In this document: positions 1-10,340 of the stretch, one piece after another
How positions within the stretch are numbered: position 1 is the first letter of the stretch
How the letters are laid out: each line of letters starts with the position of its first letter
Source: Petunia secreta
Taxonomy: Eukaryota > Streptophyta > Magnoliopsida > Solanales > Solanaceae
Reading direction: 5' to 3'
Assembly: GCA_029990175.1 (NCBI GenBank)
Contig: JARKIP010000035.1
Coordinates: 40,314,001 to 40,378,000 of the forward strand
DNA length: 64,000 nt
Notes under the pieces: model-generated
The model's database searches: none
Told to the model about the DNA's origin: nothing
Seen by the model: only the letters and a program-made list of their open reading frames with translations
Made by a program: the position numbers and the translations under genes

Positions 1-1605
1 CGAGGTTGAATGTGATGCATCCGGAGTTAGGATCGGAGGAGTGCTTATGCAGGAATCGAAGCCAATCACTTACTTCAGCGAAAAGCTTAAGGGTGCAACC
101 TTGAAATACTCTACGTATGATAAGGAGTTGTATGCCCTCGTTCGAGCACTCGCCCACCGGAAGCATTATTTGTGGTCGAGAGAATTTGTAATTAAAAGTG
201 ATCATGATTCTTTGAAACATCTCCGAGGCCAGGAGAAATTAAACCGAAGACATGTCAAGTGGATAGAACTCATTGAGAGCTTTCCCTATATAATTCATTA
301 CAAAGGGAAAAGACAATGTTGTGGTCGATGCCTTATCGAGGAAATTTGCCTTAGCGACCACTCTCGCCTCGAGGCTCATGGAATTAGAAAGCATCAGTCG
401 ATGTAAGAAGATGATCCCAAGCTGAAAAACTTCTGTGATGAAATATTTAGTGGCCGAAAGGTAGAGAAATATCAGTGGGACGATGGCTACCTCTTCAAGA
501 ACGGGAGGGTTTGTGTGCCAGTAACGTCGTGGAGAGAGCTTTTGGTTTGAGAAGCTCACTCCGGAGGCTTGATGGGACACTTCGGTGTCGATAAAACTCT
601 TAGAATCTTGTCCGAGCAATTCCTTTGGCCAAAAATGCGAAGAGATATGGAAAAGCTTTGAAATGCTTGTATAGATTGCAAGAAAGCCAAATCGAGGTCA
701 AACCCTCATGGTTTATACACCCCGTTACCTGTTCCTAGCCGAGCATGGGTTGATATATCCATGGGTTTTTTTATGGGGTTACCGAGGTTGGGGGTGGACA
801 TGATATCATCTTTGTCGTAGTTGACTGTTTATCCAAAATGGCTCACTTTATTCCTTGCAAGAAATTTTATGATTCACAACATGTAGCTACTTTGTTTATT
901 TCTAGTGTGTTGAAATTGCATGGAGTGCCTCGTACTATTGTGAGTGATCGAGACTCAAAATTCTCGAGTCATTAATGTCTATGGGGTGCCCTTGGCACCA
1001 AGTTACTATTCTCGATGTCTCACCATCCTCAGAATGATGGACATACCGAGGTAGTTAACCGAACCTTGGGAACTGCTTTGAGCTATGACCAAATGTATGG
1101 TCGGAAATAGGGCTGATCGTTTGCCCGTGATGGAATTTGCATACAATCTAACAGTGCATCAAATGATTGGAATGACTCCATTTGAATGTATGTATGGATT
1201 TAACCCTTTGATTCCACTTGATTTAACCCCATTGCCTTATGATTCTATTATTGATTTTGAAGGTACTCGTCGAGCCACTGCTTTGATCGAGTTACATGCC
1301 AAGGTAAAGAAGAACCTTGAAGAAGCTTATGCCAAAGTGGCATCGAAGAAAAACAAAGGGCACAAGAAATTGGAGTTAAAAAGGAGAGATTGGGTTTGTG
1401 TTCACTTTCGAAAGGAACGATTTCTGAACCAAAGGAAAGGAAAGTTGGCTCCTCGAGGGAATGGTCCGTTCCAAGTGCTGAGCAAGATCAACAATAAAGC
1501 TTATGCTATCAACCTCCCTGGTGAGTATAACGTATCCGACACCTTTAATGTTGCTGACTTAGCTCCTTGTGTTATAGGCCAAGTATCGGAGGCTGAAGAG
1601 GAATC

Positions 1606-1641
1606 AATTTCGAGGACGAAATCCTCTCAAGAAGGGGAGGA
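1606..1641 (+). promoter_or_regulatory. Element D hairpin and polypurine tract
   Basis: An inverted repeat with ATTTCG/CGAAAT arms around AGGA lies at 1607-1622. A purine-rich run (AAGAAGGGGAGGA, 1629-1641) directly abuts the LTR start at 1642. Both lie inside the polyprotein reading frame. The polypurine tract is the expected plus-strand primer. The same hairpin at the same spacing occurs in C, E and F. Confidence 0.8.
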
Positions 1642-1653
1642 TGATGCAGCCCA
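1642..1653 (+). repeat. Element D 3' LTR, first 12 nt (TGATGCAGCCCA)
   Basis: These 12 nt are the tip of D's 3' LTR, cut off by element E. The last five (GCCCA, 1649-1653) are the left copy of E's target duplication. The LTR resumes at 6538. Confidence 0.85.
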
Positions 1654-2406
1654 TGGTGCAATGCAATTCCCGAAGGGGTTGCTAGCACAAACGCGGAAGA
1701 ACAAATAATAAAGATAAAGATAAAAGCAAGACAAAACTTGCTTCTTTCGAAAGAACAGTGAGGAACCTGTCTCAAAGCTCAATCAAAAGGGGTACAAGGA
1801 TCACCTATACTATGCAACAATCCTCAAGAGAACATTGCCTCTTGCAAACTGAATGATCAAGAGGAATGTTCAATCGGACTAACCGAAAGCCACAAGTCCT
1901 TAAAAGCCCTCACCGTGGTTTTGCTCACGACGGAGACAAGAAGAAATGTGCTCGGCACTTTCATTCAATTCATCAATGTTCAAAAACTAGCTACTTACAA
2001 TGAAAGGAAACACTGTTTATATAGGAAATCCTAAGGGTAAACTAGTAACTAGGTCACAGTTGACCAATAGAAATAAACCACGCAGGGCTGAGTTAAAATG
2101 TGTTCGGCAGACTTTGACTTCGGTAAGCCTTGGCTTCGGTTCTCGATTGTCTGCTCGAACACACACTTGTTGCCTTCGGACGCTCAATTGTCTTCGAGCT
2201 CATTGTCCTCGGTCACATTGCCTTCGGGCTCAAATCTGAAGATAGTGCCTTCGATTCTTGAGCTCGGCCACTCAGCTTCGGAGCAATTGTTTTCCTTCGG
2301 CCAGGCTAAGTGAACGTGCACATCGTGCAGCAGCTTGGCTTGGTTTCTTGTCATCGGTCTCCTCGGTGGATCGATCACTTGATCAGCACGTGATCGGGCT
2401 GCATCA
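1654..2406 (-). repeat. Element E 3' LTR (753 bp)
   Basis: It is apparently identical to 5785-6537. On the minus strand it runs from TGATGCAGCC to GCATTGCACCA. Its first about 220 bp code for the last roughly 70 residues of the Gag-protease protein, so the stop codon lies inside the LTR. Confidence 0.95.
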
Positions 2407-4562
2407 TCCTCCCCTTCTTGAGAAGATTTCGTCCTCGAAATCAAGCCCTCCTCGTCCTCCGAAGTTGGACCCTTGTGCACGAGGCAAATCATCATCTGAC
2501 CGTGGTCGTTGCCTCGTAAGATCTCACCGGGTTGCATGATTGCACAAATTCCTTTCACTTCTGTCGGTGAGTTTATCTCTTCGGGCCCCAATTTTGCTCC
2601 CATCGGAAGCTTAGCTTTGGCCGCTTCTTTCAATTCTTTCATTCGTTTATAGTCCTCGGTGACTTGTTTTGGAGACAAGGGTTTGAGTACAAAACTCTTC
2701 CCATCAAGCTTCACAGTATAAGTGTTGGATCTGCCATTGTGAACAGCGGTTCGGTCATACTGCCACGGTCGACCCAATAGCAAATGACAAGCTTGCATCG
2801 GAACCACATCAAATATCATTTCATCTTGATACTCTCCGATTTTGAACATGATCCACACTTGCTTGACAACTCTCAATTCTCCACACTCATTCAGCCATTG
2901 TAACTTGTAAGGGTGGGGATGCTTCATCGTAGGTAATCCCATTTGTGAAACCAAAGTTTGGCTCACTACATTGGCACAACTACCAGAATCAATGATCATC
3001 GAACACACCTTTCCCCTCACTCGACATCGGGCATGAAAGAGGTTTTCTCTTTGGTTGTCCTCTTCTTCAAGAGTTATGCAGCTCAAATTCCTTCGAACCA
3101 CAAGAAACATTTCCGGATGATCAGCTTCGGCAGCCTCATGATCATCATCAACTTCAGCTCGATCAGTCTCCTCGATAACTTCCTCCTCGGTGTCACTCGC
3201 TTGCTCATGGACAGTTCCATCTTCGAGCAGAAGCATAACTTTGCGAGTTGGACACTCTTTCGCCATGTGACCATAACCTTTGCATTTGTGACACTGAATA
3301 TTTGAAGCACTAGGAGAGTTGAGTTGAACTTTACCTCCCACTTCTCTTGGTTGGTTAACGGTCACACCTCTTTCGAAGGGTCTCTTCGAATCTCGAACAG
3401 TGTTAGCACTTGCTTGGTTTGGACTCTTCCATTCTTTACTTCGGTTCAAAGGAGTAGAAGTAGTGACTCCTCGATACCGGTTTGCCTTATCGTCCTTCAC
3501 CAATTTTTCAGCTTCGGTGGCAGCATCAAACAAATCTTCCAACGTGTGATACACGTGGAGTCTCAACTGAGATGACACATCCCTAGCCAAGCCATTTTTA
3601 AATCTGATAATGGCTTGCTCTTCGTCTTCGACCAGATCAAGATTCAATCGAACCTTTTCAAACTCATCGTGGTACTCTTGGACGGACTTGGACCCTTGCT
3701 TTAACTCATAGAGTTTTTGCATTTGAGTCTGCCTGTACTTGGCACTCAAGTACTTACCATCCATCGCTCTCATCAACTGTGGCCACGTATTGACTACTGG
3801 ATAGTCATTTCTTCTTCTATGCCTCTTGTCAGATTCCCACCATGTTGATGCATAAGCTTCGAACGAAGCAATGGCATGGGCTGCTTTTCTCTCATCGGTC
3901 ATCTCATTTGTTTCAAAGATGCGCTCCATTTTAAGCTTCCATTCAAGATACTCATCGGGATCACTAGTTCCTTTAAAGGGTGGAATAGTGATCTTGACAC
4001 TGTTCAAATTTGAGTCTCGAACAGCTCGAACCTGTTCGGGAAACTCATCTTCTCGATCATAAGCCTCACGCTCAATATTTCTTTCAACATTTGCGCCTCG
4101 GCCTCGACCTCGGAAATTTCCACGTCCTCGGTGAGCTTGCCTTCGTTGAGCGAATGGCGGCTCACGCTCATATTTGTCCTCGGGAAATTCCTCTTCACCA
4201 ACCTCTTCGGTTACAGCTCTAAGATCTCTTCGGGCCACTGGAGGTGGTATTCTTTCTCCTCGGGGAATGCCCAAGTTTTGATAAGCAGCTTGGGGATTGC
4301 CCAAGTTAAGTTCTCTTCGAATTGCTTCACTTGTCAACTGATGTTGTCGTACAAGCTCAGCATACAGCTCAGGTTTCATCGGAGTGGATTGGCTTGTTCC
4401 AGCGCCGGACCCATGCATGGCCGCGGACGCACTTCCCTGCTCGAGGTTAGCTACTCGAGCACTCACTCCTCTTACTTCGGCACTGATGCCTTGTATCGCA
4501 GCCATGAGATCGGCTAACGACAATTCAGGCTTTTCAATGCTTTTGCCATCGTTTCCAGCCAT
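2184..4562 (-). CDS. Element E Gag-protease polyprotein, in-frame deletion of RT to integrase
   Basis: This is an intact 792-residue ORF. I start it at the ATG (4562-4560), because the open frame upstream has only a TTG. In order: an RG-rich patch (about residues 144-158), a retrotransposon Gag core (about 185-355, with PPFKGTSDPDEYLEW and ASTWWES), a CCHC zinc knuckle (CHKCKGYGHMAKEC, about 424-437), and an aspartic protease with catalytic IIDSG (Asp about 525) and LLGRPW (about 595-600). The frame then jumps from the linker after the protease to EEGLISRTKSSQEGEDDA and a TRNQAK tail normally found after integrase. The last about 73 residues are encoded in the 3' LTR. Gag would form the particle and the protease would mature it; reverse transcription and integration must come from a partner. 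It has no internal stop, unlike every other ORF of this kind in the window. Confidence 0.9.
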   Translation of the reverse strand: MAGNDGKSIEKPELSLADLMAAIQGISAEVRGVSARVANLEQGSASAAMHGSGAGTSQSTPMKPELYAELVRQHQLTSEAIRRELNLGNPQAAYQNLGIPRGERIPPPVARRDLRAVTEEVGEEEFPEDKYEREPPFAQRRQAHRGRGNFRGRGRGANVERNIEREAYDREDEFPEQVRAVRDSNLNSVKITIPPFKGTSDPDEYLEWKLKMERIFETNEMTDERKAAHAIASFEAYASTWWESDKRHRRRNDYPVVNTWPQLMRAMDGKYLSAKYRQTQMQKLYELKQGSKSVQEYHDEFEKVRLNLDLVEDEEQAIIRFKNGLARDVSSQLRLHVYHTLEDLFDAATEAEKLVKDDKANRYRGVTTSTPLNRSKEWKSPNQASANTVRDSKRPFERGVTVNQPREVGGKVQLNSPSASNIQCHKCKGYGHMAKECPTRKVMLLLEDGTVHEQASDTEEEVIEETDRAEVDDDHEAAEADHPEMFLVVRRNLSCITLEEEDNQRENLFHARCRVRGKVCSMIIDSGSCANVVSQTLVSQMGLPTMKHPHPYKLQWLNECGELRVVKQVWIMFKIGEYQDEMIFDVVPMQACHLLLGRPWQYDRTAVHNGRSNTYTVKLDGKSFVLKPLSPKQVTEDYKRMKELKEAAKAKLPMGAKLGPEEINSPTEVKGICAIMQPGEILRGNDHGQMMICLVHKGPTSEDEEGLISRTKSSQEGEDDAARSRADQVIDPPRRPMTRNQAKLLHDVHVHLAWPKENNCSEAEWPSSRIEGTIFRFEPEGNVTEDNELEDN
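2407..2442 (-). promoter_or_regulatory. Element E polypurine tract and 18-nt hairpin
   Basis: On the minus strand a perfect inverted repeat GATTTCGAGGACGAAATC (2442-2425) is followed 18 nt later by the 3' LTR. The purine run AAGAAGGGGAGGA (2419-2407) abuts the LTR. Both sit within the reading frame. Confidence 0.85.
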
Positions 4563-4567
4563 TGTAC

Positions 4568-4600
4568 CTGCACAAGTCAAAGATCAAACAAAATGTTAGG
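4568..4600 (-). promoter_or_regulatory. Probable 3' splice site just before the element E Gag start
   Basis: On the minus strand a CTAAC branch-like motif and a T-rich run lead to TTGTGCAG, directly followed by GTACAATGGC containing the Gag start codon. The layout matches element C (TTTTGTAG, then GTACGATGGC). This suggests the leader may be spliced, but no donor was assigned. Confidence 0.45.
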
Positions 4601-5769
4601 GTTAGAAATCACCTCACACACTCCCTCACCTTTGATGGGTGGCACTCGGGTCCACTCAATTTATGGGTTCGGTTTTTGATCACTCAAGGACTTGTTAACA
4701 GTGGCTCGTCTGATTGATCGGTCCTCTAAGATCCTTCAAGTTCGACAATAGTCACTGCCTCTTCGGGAAGAGTGAAGTGATGTTCGACTCGATGGAACGG
4801 ACGCTTTTTAACTGAGCTCGGGGAGTCAAGAGAATTCCTACGAAAGTTTGGACTTCGGTCACCCCTTCGCACGAGTCCCTATCAGCTTAAAAGAGTTAGT
4901 ACGACCTTGAGTAGAACAAATACTCAAAAGATCCACCAACCAGAATTAGACACGAAAGAAAGTGAAAACCTAGGAGAATCTACCCTTCTTGGATTCCCTT
5001 TAGGAATCTTTTTCGATCACACCCACTTCTGTCCGTACAAAAGTGGTCCCTCCTTGGTACGGATAGGGTTTTACCTTATCCACTTCCCTTTTTCAGCCGA
5101 TAATTTTCACCTGGGGCTTTGATGTTAAAATTTTAACCCCTTTCTTCTACAATGGAACAGTGACCTTGCTCCGTCGTACGGACACAACGACTTCGGTTCA
5201 CTGACCACGAAATTCAACAGATCTGAGTTGTTCTTTCAACTCCGGTTCCAAACAACAACGGAGGAAATCAAACTGAGTTCTTCGAACTAAAATTCAGCTC
5301 GTTCGTGTCGTACACTGTTACGATTTTGTAACAATTTCCGGCGTACGGACATCAATTTAAACTCAGAGCTTCGATTTTTGAGCAACAAAACAAACCCAAA
5401 TCACTCAAGAACCTCCAATCTTCACCGGTTTCTTCCAAACACAGTGGGGTTCGAGTTCAGTCACCATTAAAGCTCAAAACAGTCCAAAAATTCACCAAGA
5501 AACCCTAGTCACTAAATCAGTACGTCGGGTATTCGTTGGAATCAGAACTCGATGGTGAACAAGAATCCAAGATTGTTTTTCCCAAACAACCAACAATCAA
5601 ACACAATTTTTGAATTTTTTTCTTTTAACACTTTTTTTTTTTGTAAATAATAACACCAATCAGTAACAAAAATCAAATCAGAATTCGAAAAGGAAAACAG
5701 AGACAAATACGCACGAAATTAAAGATAACGTGAACAGGATTTGGGGTTGTAGAAACAAGCCCAAACCGT
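4601..5769 (-). other. Element E 5' leader, no gene seen
   Basis: About 1.2 kb between primer site and Gag with no credible ORF. It is the expected untranslated leader carrying packaging and splice signals. Confidence 0.7.
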
Positions 5770-5781
5770 GCTCTGATACCA
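5770..5781 (-). promoter_or_regulatory. Element E primer-binding site (initiator tRNA-Met)
   Basis: On the minus strand this reads TGGTATCAGAGC, the usual plant site complementary to the 3' end of initiator tRNA-Met. It lies 3 nt after the 5' LTR end at 5785. Confidence 0.95.
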
Positions 5782-5784
5782 AGA

Positions 5785-6537
5785 TGGTGCAATGCAATTC
5801 CCGAAGGGGTTGCTAGCACAAACGCGGAAGAACAAATAATAAAGATAAAGATAAAAGCAAGACAAAACTTGCTTCTTTCGAAAGAACAGTGAGGAACCTG
5901 TCTCAAAGCTCAATCAAAAGGGGTACAAGGATCACCTATACTATGCAACAATCCTCAAGAGAACATTGCCTCTTGCAAACTGAATGATCAAGAGGAATGT
6001 TCAATCGGACTAACCGAAAGCCACAAGTCCTTAAAAGCCCTCACCGTGGTTTTGCTCACGACGGAGACAAGAAGAAATGTGCTCGGCACTTTCATTCAAT
6101 TCATCAATGTTCAAAAACTAGCTACTTACAATGAAAGGAAACACTGTTTATATAGGAAATCCTAAGGGTAAACTAGTAACTAGGTCACAGTTGACCAATA
6201 GAAATAAACCACGCAGGGCTGAGTTAAAATGTGTTCGGCAGACTTTGACTTCGGTAAGCCTTGGCTTCGGTTCTCGATTGTCTGCTCGAACACACACTTG
6301 TTGCCTTCGGACGCTCAATTGTCTTCGAGCTCATTGTCCTCGGTCACATTGCCTTCGGGCTCAAATCTGAAGATAGTGCCTTCGATTCTTGAGCTCGGCC
6401 ACTCAGCTTCGGAGCAATTGTTTTCCTTCGGCCAGGCTAAGTGAACGTGCACATCGTGCAGCAGCTTGGCTTGGTTTCTTGTCATCGGTCTCCTCGGTGG
6501 ATCGATCACTTGATCAGCACGTGATCGGGCTGCATCA
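5785..6537 (-). repeat. Element E 5' LTR (753 bp)
   Basis: It is apparently identical to 1654-2406. A TATATAAA box lies on the minus strand at 6154-6147, a plausible core promoter (the same box is at 2023-2016 in the 3' LTR). Confidence 0.95.
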
Positions 6538-7304
6538 GCCCAACTCCATGCTGATCAGACATTCACTCCCTCGAGGCCAGTGACACAAAGCCAAGCCAAG
6601 CCAAGCCAACTCATGCACGATGTTCACATTCAGCTGGCGTGGTCGAGAGGAAGCGCTTGTTCGGATGCTGAGTGGCCGAGCAAAAGATACGTAGGGTTCA
6701 TCTGTAAGCTCGAGCACGAGGAAGAAAGTGACCGAACACTCATCCTTGATGCCAAATACTGATTGACCGAAGGGCTACAATTGTGGCCGATGACAAGCAA
6801 GCGTCTGATGTCAAATGTGCCGAGCTGAGCAACTTAGCATCGAAGTCAAGAAGAGTCGAGCACAAGAATTACTTCGGCCCTGCATGGTCTTGTCTTATTG
6901 GTCGCTTGTGGCCGTATTTACCTTAGTACCCTTGGGGCTATCTATATATACCCCTTAGTCTATTTCATTTTCATTACCTAGTTTTTGAATGAATGTTAAA
7001 CATAGATGTTGCTATTTGTGTCTCTGTTGAGAGCCGACCCTGTCATAGGAATTTAAAGAACTTGCGTCATTCGGTGTAATCGTTTGAACAAATTCTTCTT
7101 TGGTCATTCAATTTGCAAGAAGCATGAGTTCTTCTTGAGGATTTTTTTTCTTAGCATAGGTGTGTCTCCTTGTTATCCATTGTTTGAACCGAGACCAATT
7201 CCTCGGATTCATTCTAACGAAGCAAGAGATTTGTCTTGATTCGATCTTGTTTACTGTTTTCCGCTGTTTGGTAGTTAGCTTCTTTTCTGATTAAGCTTGC
7301 ACCA
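6538..7304 (+). repeat. Element D 3' LTR, remainder, with C-terminal tail of the polyprotein
   Basis: It begins with the right copy of E's target duplication (GCCCA, 6538-6542). A TATATATA box lies at 6943-6950. The D polyprotein tail is readable to the stop at 6760-6762, with a TQSQAK motif and the block HDVHIQLAW, as in E. The LTR ends at 7304, where the Athila integrase begins abruptly. Confidence 0.85.
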
Positions 7305-8072
7305 AAGGGAATTACTCAATTCCTTAAAAGGAACATCTTCTCTAGATTTGGAATTCCTCAGGCTTTCATTAGTGCTTGGGGAAGTCATTTTTGCAACCAA
7401 CTATTCAAGAGGAAACTGGAAGTATGGAGAGTTCATCATAAAGTTGTCACACATTACCAGCCGCAGATAGGTGGGCAAATTGAGGTTTCGAATAGAGAGA
7501 TTAAAAGTGTGCTTCAAAAGACGGTGATTGCTACTAGGACTGATTAGGCAAGGAAGCTAGATGATGCGTTATGAGCTTATAGGACTGCTTACAAGAAACC
7601 CATAGGGATGATGCCTTACAAGATGGTTTTTGGAACATGTCACTTGCCTATGGAATTAGAGAATAGGGCTTCGTGGGTTCTTAGGAGAGTAAATTTGAAT
7701 TATGACTCCGTAGCCTCGGGTAGGATCAATGAGTTGCATAAACTGGAGGAGAGATGCTTTCAAGCTTATGAGAGTGCGAGATTGTACAAGGAGAGGATGA
7801 AGAACTTGCAAGACAAGAGGATAATAGATAGGAGCTTTGAACAGGGTGAACAAGTATTGCTTTATAACTTTAGACTTCGTTTGTTCCCCGGTAAGCTTAA
7901 ATCGAGGTGGTCTGAACCGTTTAAAGCTGTGCAAGTGGCACCCCATGGAGCTGTGGAAGTAGAAACTGTGGATAGTTCAAGACGATATAAGGTAAATGGC
8001 CAAAGGTTGAAAAGTTACTATGGAATGGAAGAAGAGGCCAAGGTGATCTCTGTCTTGTACTTTTATGAGTGA
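7305..8072 (+). pseudogene. Athila-type integrase, C-terminal part
   Basis: The frame starts at the D border with FLKRNIFSRFGIP. It continues with the core (expected SDGGSHF reads SAWGSHF near 7370-7395), GGQIEVSNREIK (carrying the Glu, about 7470-7505) and the C-terminal region GMMPYKMVFG to LFPGKLKSRWSEPF, with a stop at 8070-8072. In-frame stops occur near 7545 and 7572. These blocks are typical of Athila elements rather than of the chromoviruses or Ogres nearby. The integrase would join element cDNA to chromosomal DNA; this copy is dead, with the second catalytic Asp replaced and two stops. Confidence 0.85.
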
Positions 8073-9160
8073 TGGAAGCTTGCATAATATCGTGCCACGA
8101 CTATAACTAAAGCGCTTCTTGGGAGGCAATCCGTGTTTGTAATTGTATAAAAGAAGTGAAAAAAATATGAAAAACACAAAAAGAGCCGTGTCGCGATGTT
8201 AAATCAAGCATTTCAAGGAAGGCAACCCATGTTTTATCATTTCCTATAGTTAGTTAGTTAAAAAAAATCAAATCAAACAAAAATAGAAAAAGAAAGAACA
8301 AAAAGAATGGATTTTTATGAATATTAATGTGTTTGTGTAGTGTGTTTATACAGGTGATAGAGTGCCGATAGATGAGATGAATAAGCATTGGATTAGACAA
8401 ATTTAGTGGAAGAAAACTTGCACCAGAGAAAAGATGTTTTGGAGAAGGTTACTACGCGAAACAGCCTCTTAAGCGTCACATGGAGGACTGTTTCAGCCTT
8501 TAGGCTGGACAAAATTTTGGTAATTATGTTCGGTGTGCAATTTTCAAGGCATGCACGGGGGTTTCAAATTGTTTTGCAGTAAAAATTCCTCAAACATCAG
8601 TCGATGCCTCGCGTCAATGGTTGTTTCTTCTGAAGCTCAGATTGTAAACAACAAAACGTCGAAACACTCACTAAGGCGTAGCGCCAAAGGCTGTTTCGAA
8701 TTAAATTGAAAAAATAAAAGGTTGGTCAGTGGAAAAAGTTAAAAGCATACATGGGTGCTTCAATATTGTAAGCAAGTACTCCTACCTTAGATTAAAAGAA
8801 ACATATTGCACTTTACAAACTCTCACAACTTAAAACAAAAGAACAGAACATCCGCCAGTCACTCTTATCTTCTCGTACTCGTTCTCTGATTCTCGTGATC
8901 ATATTCGTGTTTCCCAGGTATGATTCTCTTTTCTCTTTCCTTCTCTCTGTCTCTCTCTTCTCCCTTTCACTCCATGCTTAAGCTGCATTTCCCCCATCTC
9001 TTTTTCCCCTAGGTTTTTATACTACTAGTTCATGTCTTCAATGATAGTTCCTTGTAAAATTATGCTCTGTTTGATTAGTAATTAACTGTGGGTGGTGCGA
9101 TGATGCACCGTGATGTAGAAACGTGAAAGCTCCCGGAGTTGGGAGGGTTGAACACATAAA
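8073..9160 (+). other. Athila spacer between pol and the envelope-position ORF, left part
   Basis: No gene is supported. It includes an Athila-like block (GATGTTAAATCAAGC near 8195-8215, followed by GGCAACCCATG). A good 5' splice site, CCCAG|GTATGA, has its GT at 8918-8919 and could pair with the acceptor at 10947. Confidence 0.6.
8918..8923 (+). promoter_or_regulatory. Candidate 5' splice site in the Athila spacer
   Basis: CAG|GTATGA follows a CT-rich stretch. Pairing with the acceptor ending at 10947 would remove the spacer, including the inserted transposon, and place the ATG at 10964 near the exon start. This is inference only. Confidence 0.35.
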
Positions 9161-9169
9161 AATAATTAA

Positions 9170-9262
9170 GGCGGAATAGTCTAAATGATACTTGAACTTG
9201 TCCCGTTTTGTCATGCCGACACACATACTTTTCTCTTTTCCACTTAAACACCTCAACTCAAC
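9170..9262 (+). repeat. MULE left terminal inverted repeat
   Basis: It begins GGCGGAATAG and ends near CCTCAACTCAAC. It pairs with 10248-10340. Confidence 0.85.
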
Positions 9263-10247
9263 CATTTTATGACTAGTAAGCACTGCTGACCGTTGACTTG
9301 CTTATGTGGCCATTTTTTAAATGATGTGGCTAAAATGTTTGTCCTTCACACATATAATGGCGCGTGAATGTGCTGATTTACAATTAAAATATTATAAAAT
9401 AGTTAAATAAAAATACAAAATAAATATAAACATTATTTTAAAAAAAGAAATGGATAAAGAAAGCGAAAATCACTTCCTCCCCACCCCCCTCCCACTTTCT
9501 ATTTTGTTCCCGCCTGTCCCCTTTCTCTCCCAGTTTTCATTTTCTCCTCATCCTCCATAATTTCTTGATCTCTCTCATTCAGTAATTTTCTTTTCCTTCA
9601 TTAATCTAGCTTGTAATTGTTATCAAAACAAAGAACGCCTCAAGAAATTGCTTCTTTTTCCGATAATTCTTAGTTGATTTGGTTTTATGATTCCAAAGAA
9701 AGTGTTGAAGAAATGGGCTTTAAATAACTCGGGTTTTGAATAACCAAAATGAAATTTGTAATTTCGAGATAAGCTAGATTTCAATTGCAGCAACGGCGAT
9801 GGGTGGATGGAGTTCGCCGCGTTGAAATTTTCCGCCACGTCGAGATTTTTTTTGGAAAACAAATGCATTAAACTCCCTGCCAGTTGACTAAGCCTATATC
9901 TTATATTAAATATTAAATCCACGATTTTTGTTGTAGTTGCCCAAATGTCTACTATAATTTTGGGGATTTGGGTTTATTACAGTGGTTTGGCAGCGCTTCC
10001 AGTGAGATGATGGAAAGTGGGTTTATTGAGTTATATTGGTAGGAAATAGAGGTTAAAGGTGAAGAAGGAGGGGGAGGAGAGAAGGGTATAATTTTTTACT
10101 ATAATTTTTTCTAGCAAAGTAAAAATATAAGTAAAATAATTATATTAGTGATGTGTCTTGAATCTTTTAATGTGGATGCTGACGTGACTGATATACCGGG
10201 TGCTTGAACAACAGGTAGGGATAGAGTTGTCTAAAACTTATGTTTTA

Positions 10248-10340
10248 GTCGAGTTGAGGTGCTAAAATGAAAAAGGAAAAAGTATGTTTGTCGGCATGAC
10301 AAAACAGGACAAGTTGAAGTGACATTTAGGTTATTCCGCC
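10248..10340 (-). repeat. MULE right terminal inverted repeat
   Basis: It is the inverted copy of 9170-9262 and ends TTATTCCGCC. Confidence 0.85.

Larger units (their letters stand above)
2..1653 (+). pseudogene. Element D pol fragment: RNase H, integrase, C-terminal tail
   Basis: The fragment starts inside RNase H (ECDASG near the left edge, then the [13 protein letters not shown] block and [10 protein letters not shown]). A frameshift near 300-315 breaks the frame. The integrase zinc-binding region (H...H, then CIDC near 668-682), the core (SDRDSKF near 945-962) and the glutamate of DGHTEVVNR near 1035-1055 follow in broken frames. The usual SMDF motif, which carries the first catalytic Asp, reads SMGF near 758-770. 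An open piece at 1085-1708 holds the integrase C-terminal domain (GPFQVLSKINN) and ends in the conserved ISRTKSSQEGEDDA segment. The tail continues beyond element E at 6538-6762 with a TQSQAK motif. Multiple stops (for example near 549, 659 and 975) make this a pseudogene. Confidence 0.9.
1654..6537 (-). mobile_element. Element E: young non-autonomous Gag-protease LTR retrotransposon
   Basis: Length is 4,884 bp. The two 753-bp LTRs (1654-2406 and 5785-6537) showed no difference when read line by line. The ends are TG...CA and the 5-bp target duplication GCCCA is perfect (1649-1653, 6538-6542). On the minus strand the order is 5' LTR (right), initiator-Met primer site, about 1.2 kb leader, one Gag-protease ORF, polypurine tract, 3' LTR (left). 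No RT, RNase H or integrase is present; the frame jumps from the protease-RT linker to the post-integrase tail. This resembles the TR-GAG class of plant elements but keeps the protease. Identical LTRs imply a recent insertion that depended on enzymes supplied in trans (inference). Confidence 0.95.
1..7304 (+). mobile_element. Element D: CRM-like chromovirus (Ty3/gypsy), 3' half, split by element E
   Basis: Seen: RNase H, integrase and a C-terminal tail on the plus strand, a polypurine tract, then a 3' LTR that begins at 1642 (TGATGCAGCCC) and ends at 7304 (TTGCACCA). The sequence changes at 7305 to an unrelated Athila integrase, so D lies inside Athila. Its 5' half is outside the window, so its own target duplication cannot be tested. 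Removing E and one copy of its duplication leaves a 774-bp LTR, close to the 753 and 775 bp of its relatives E and C. Inference: the lineage is CRM-like because the reading frame runs through the polypurine tract into the LTR and ends in a TR-x-Q-x-K motif. The frameshifts and stops show it is dead. Confidence 0.85.
9170..10340. mobile_element. Non-autonomous Mutator-like (MULE) transposon, 1,171 bp
   Basis: The outer 93 bp at each end (9170-9262 and 10248-10340) are inverted copies matching at roughly 85 percent by eye, starting GGCGGAATA. They are flanked by a perfect 9-bp duplication AATAATTAA (9161-9169, 10341-10349). A 9-bp duplication with long inverted ends is the hallmark of the Mutator superfamily. 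No transposase is encoded. An open minus-strand frame of 99 codons at 9623-9922 has no recognisable domain. The element sits inside the Athila spacer. Confidence 0.9.

Noticed and set aside
2000..2313. Plus-strand ORFs duplicated at 6131-6444
   Set aside because: They are antisense frames within the two identical LTRs of element E.
4590..4605. Telomere-like GTTAGGGTTAG
   Set aside because: Fewer than two full repeats, inside the element E leader; likely chance.
5770..5781. Possible tRNA gene at the primer sites (5770, 15063, 25837, 36027, 42021)
   Set aside because: Only 12-19 nt complementary to tRNA 3' ends, with no cloverleaf.
9623..9922. 99-codon minus-strand ORF inside the MULE
   Set aside because: No recognisable domain and low-complexity surroundings. 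It might be captured sequence but cannot be called a gene.
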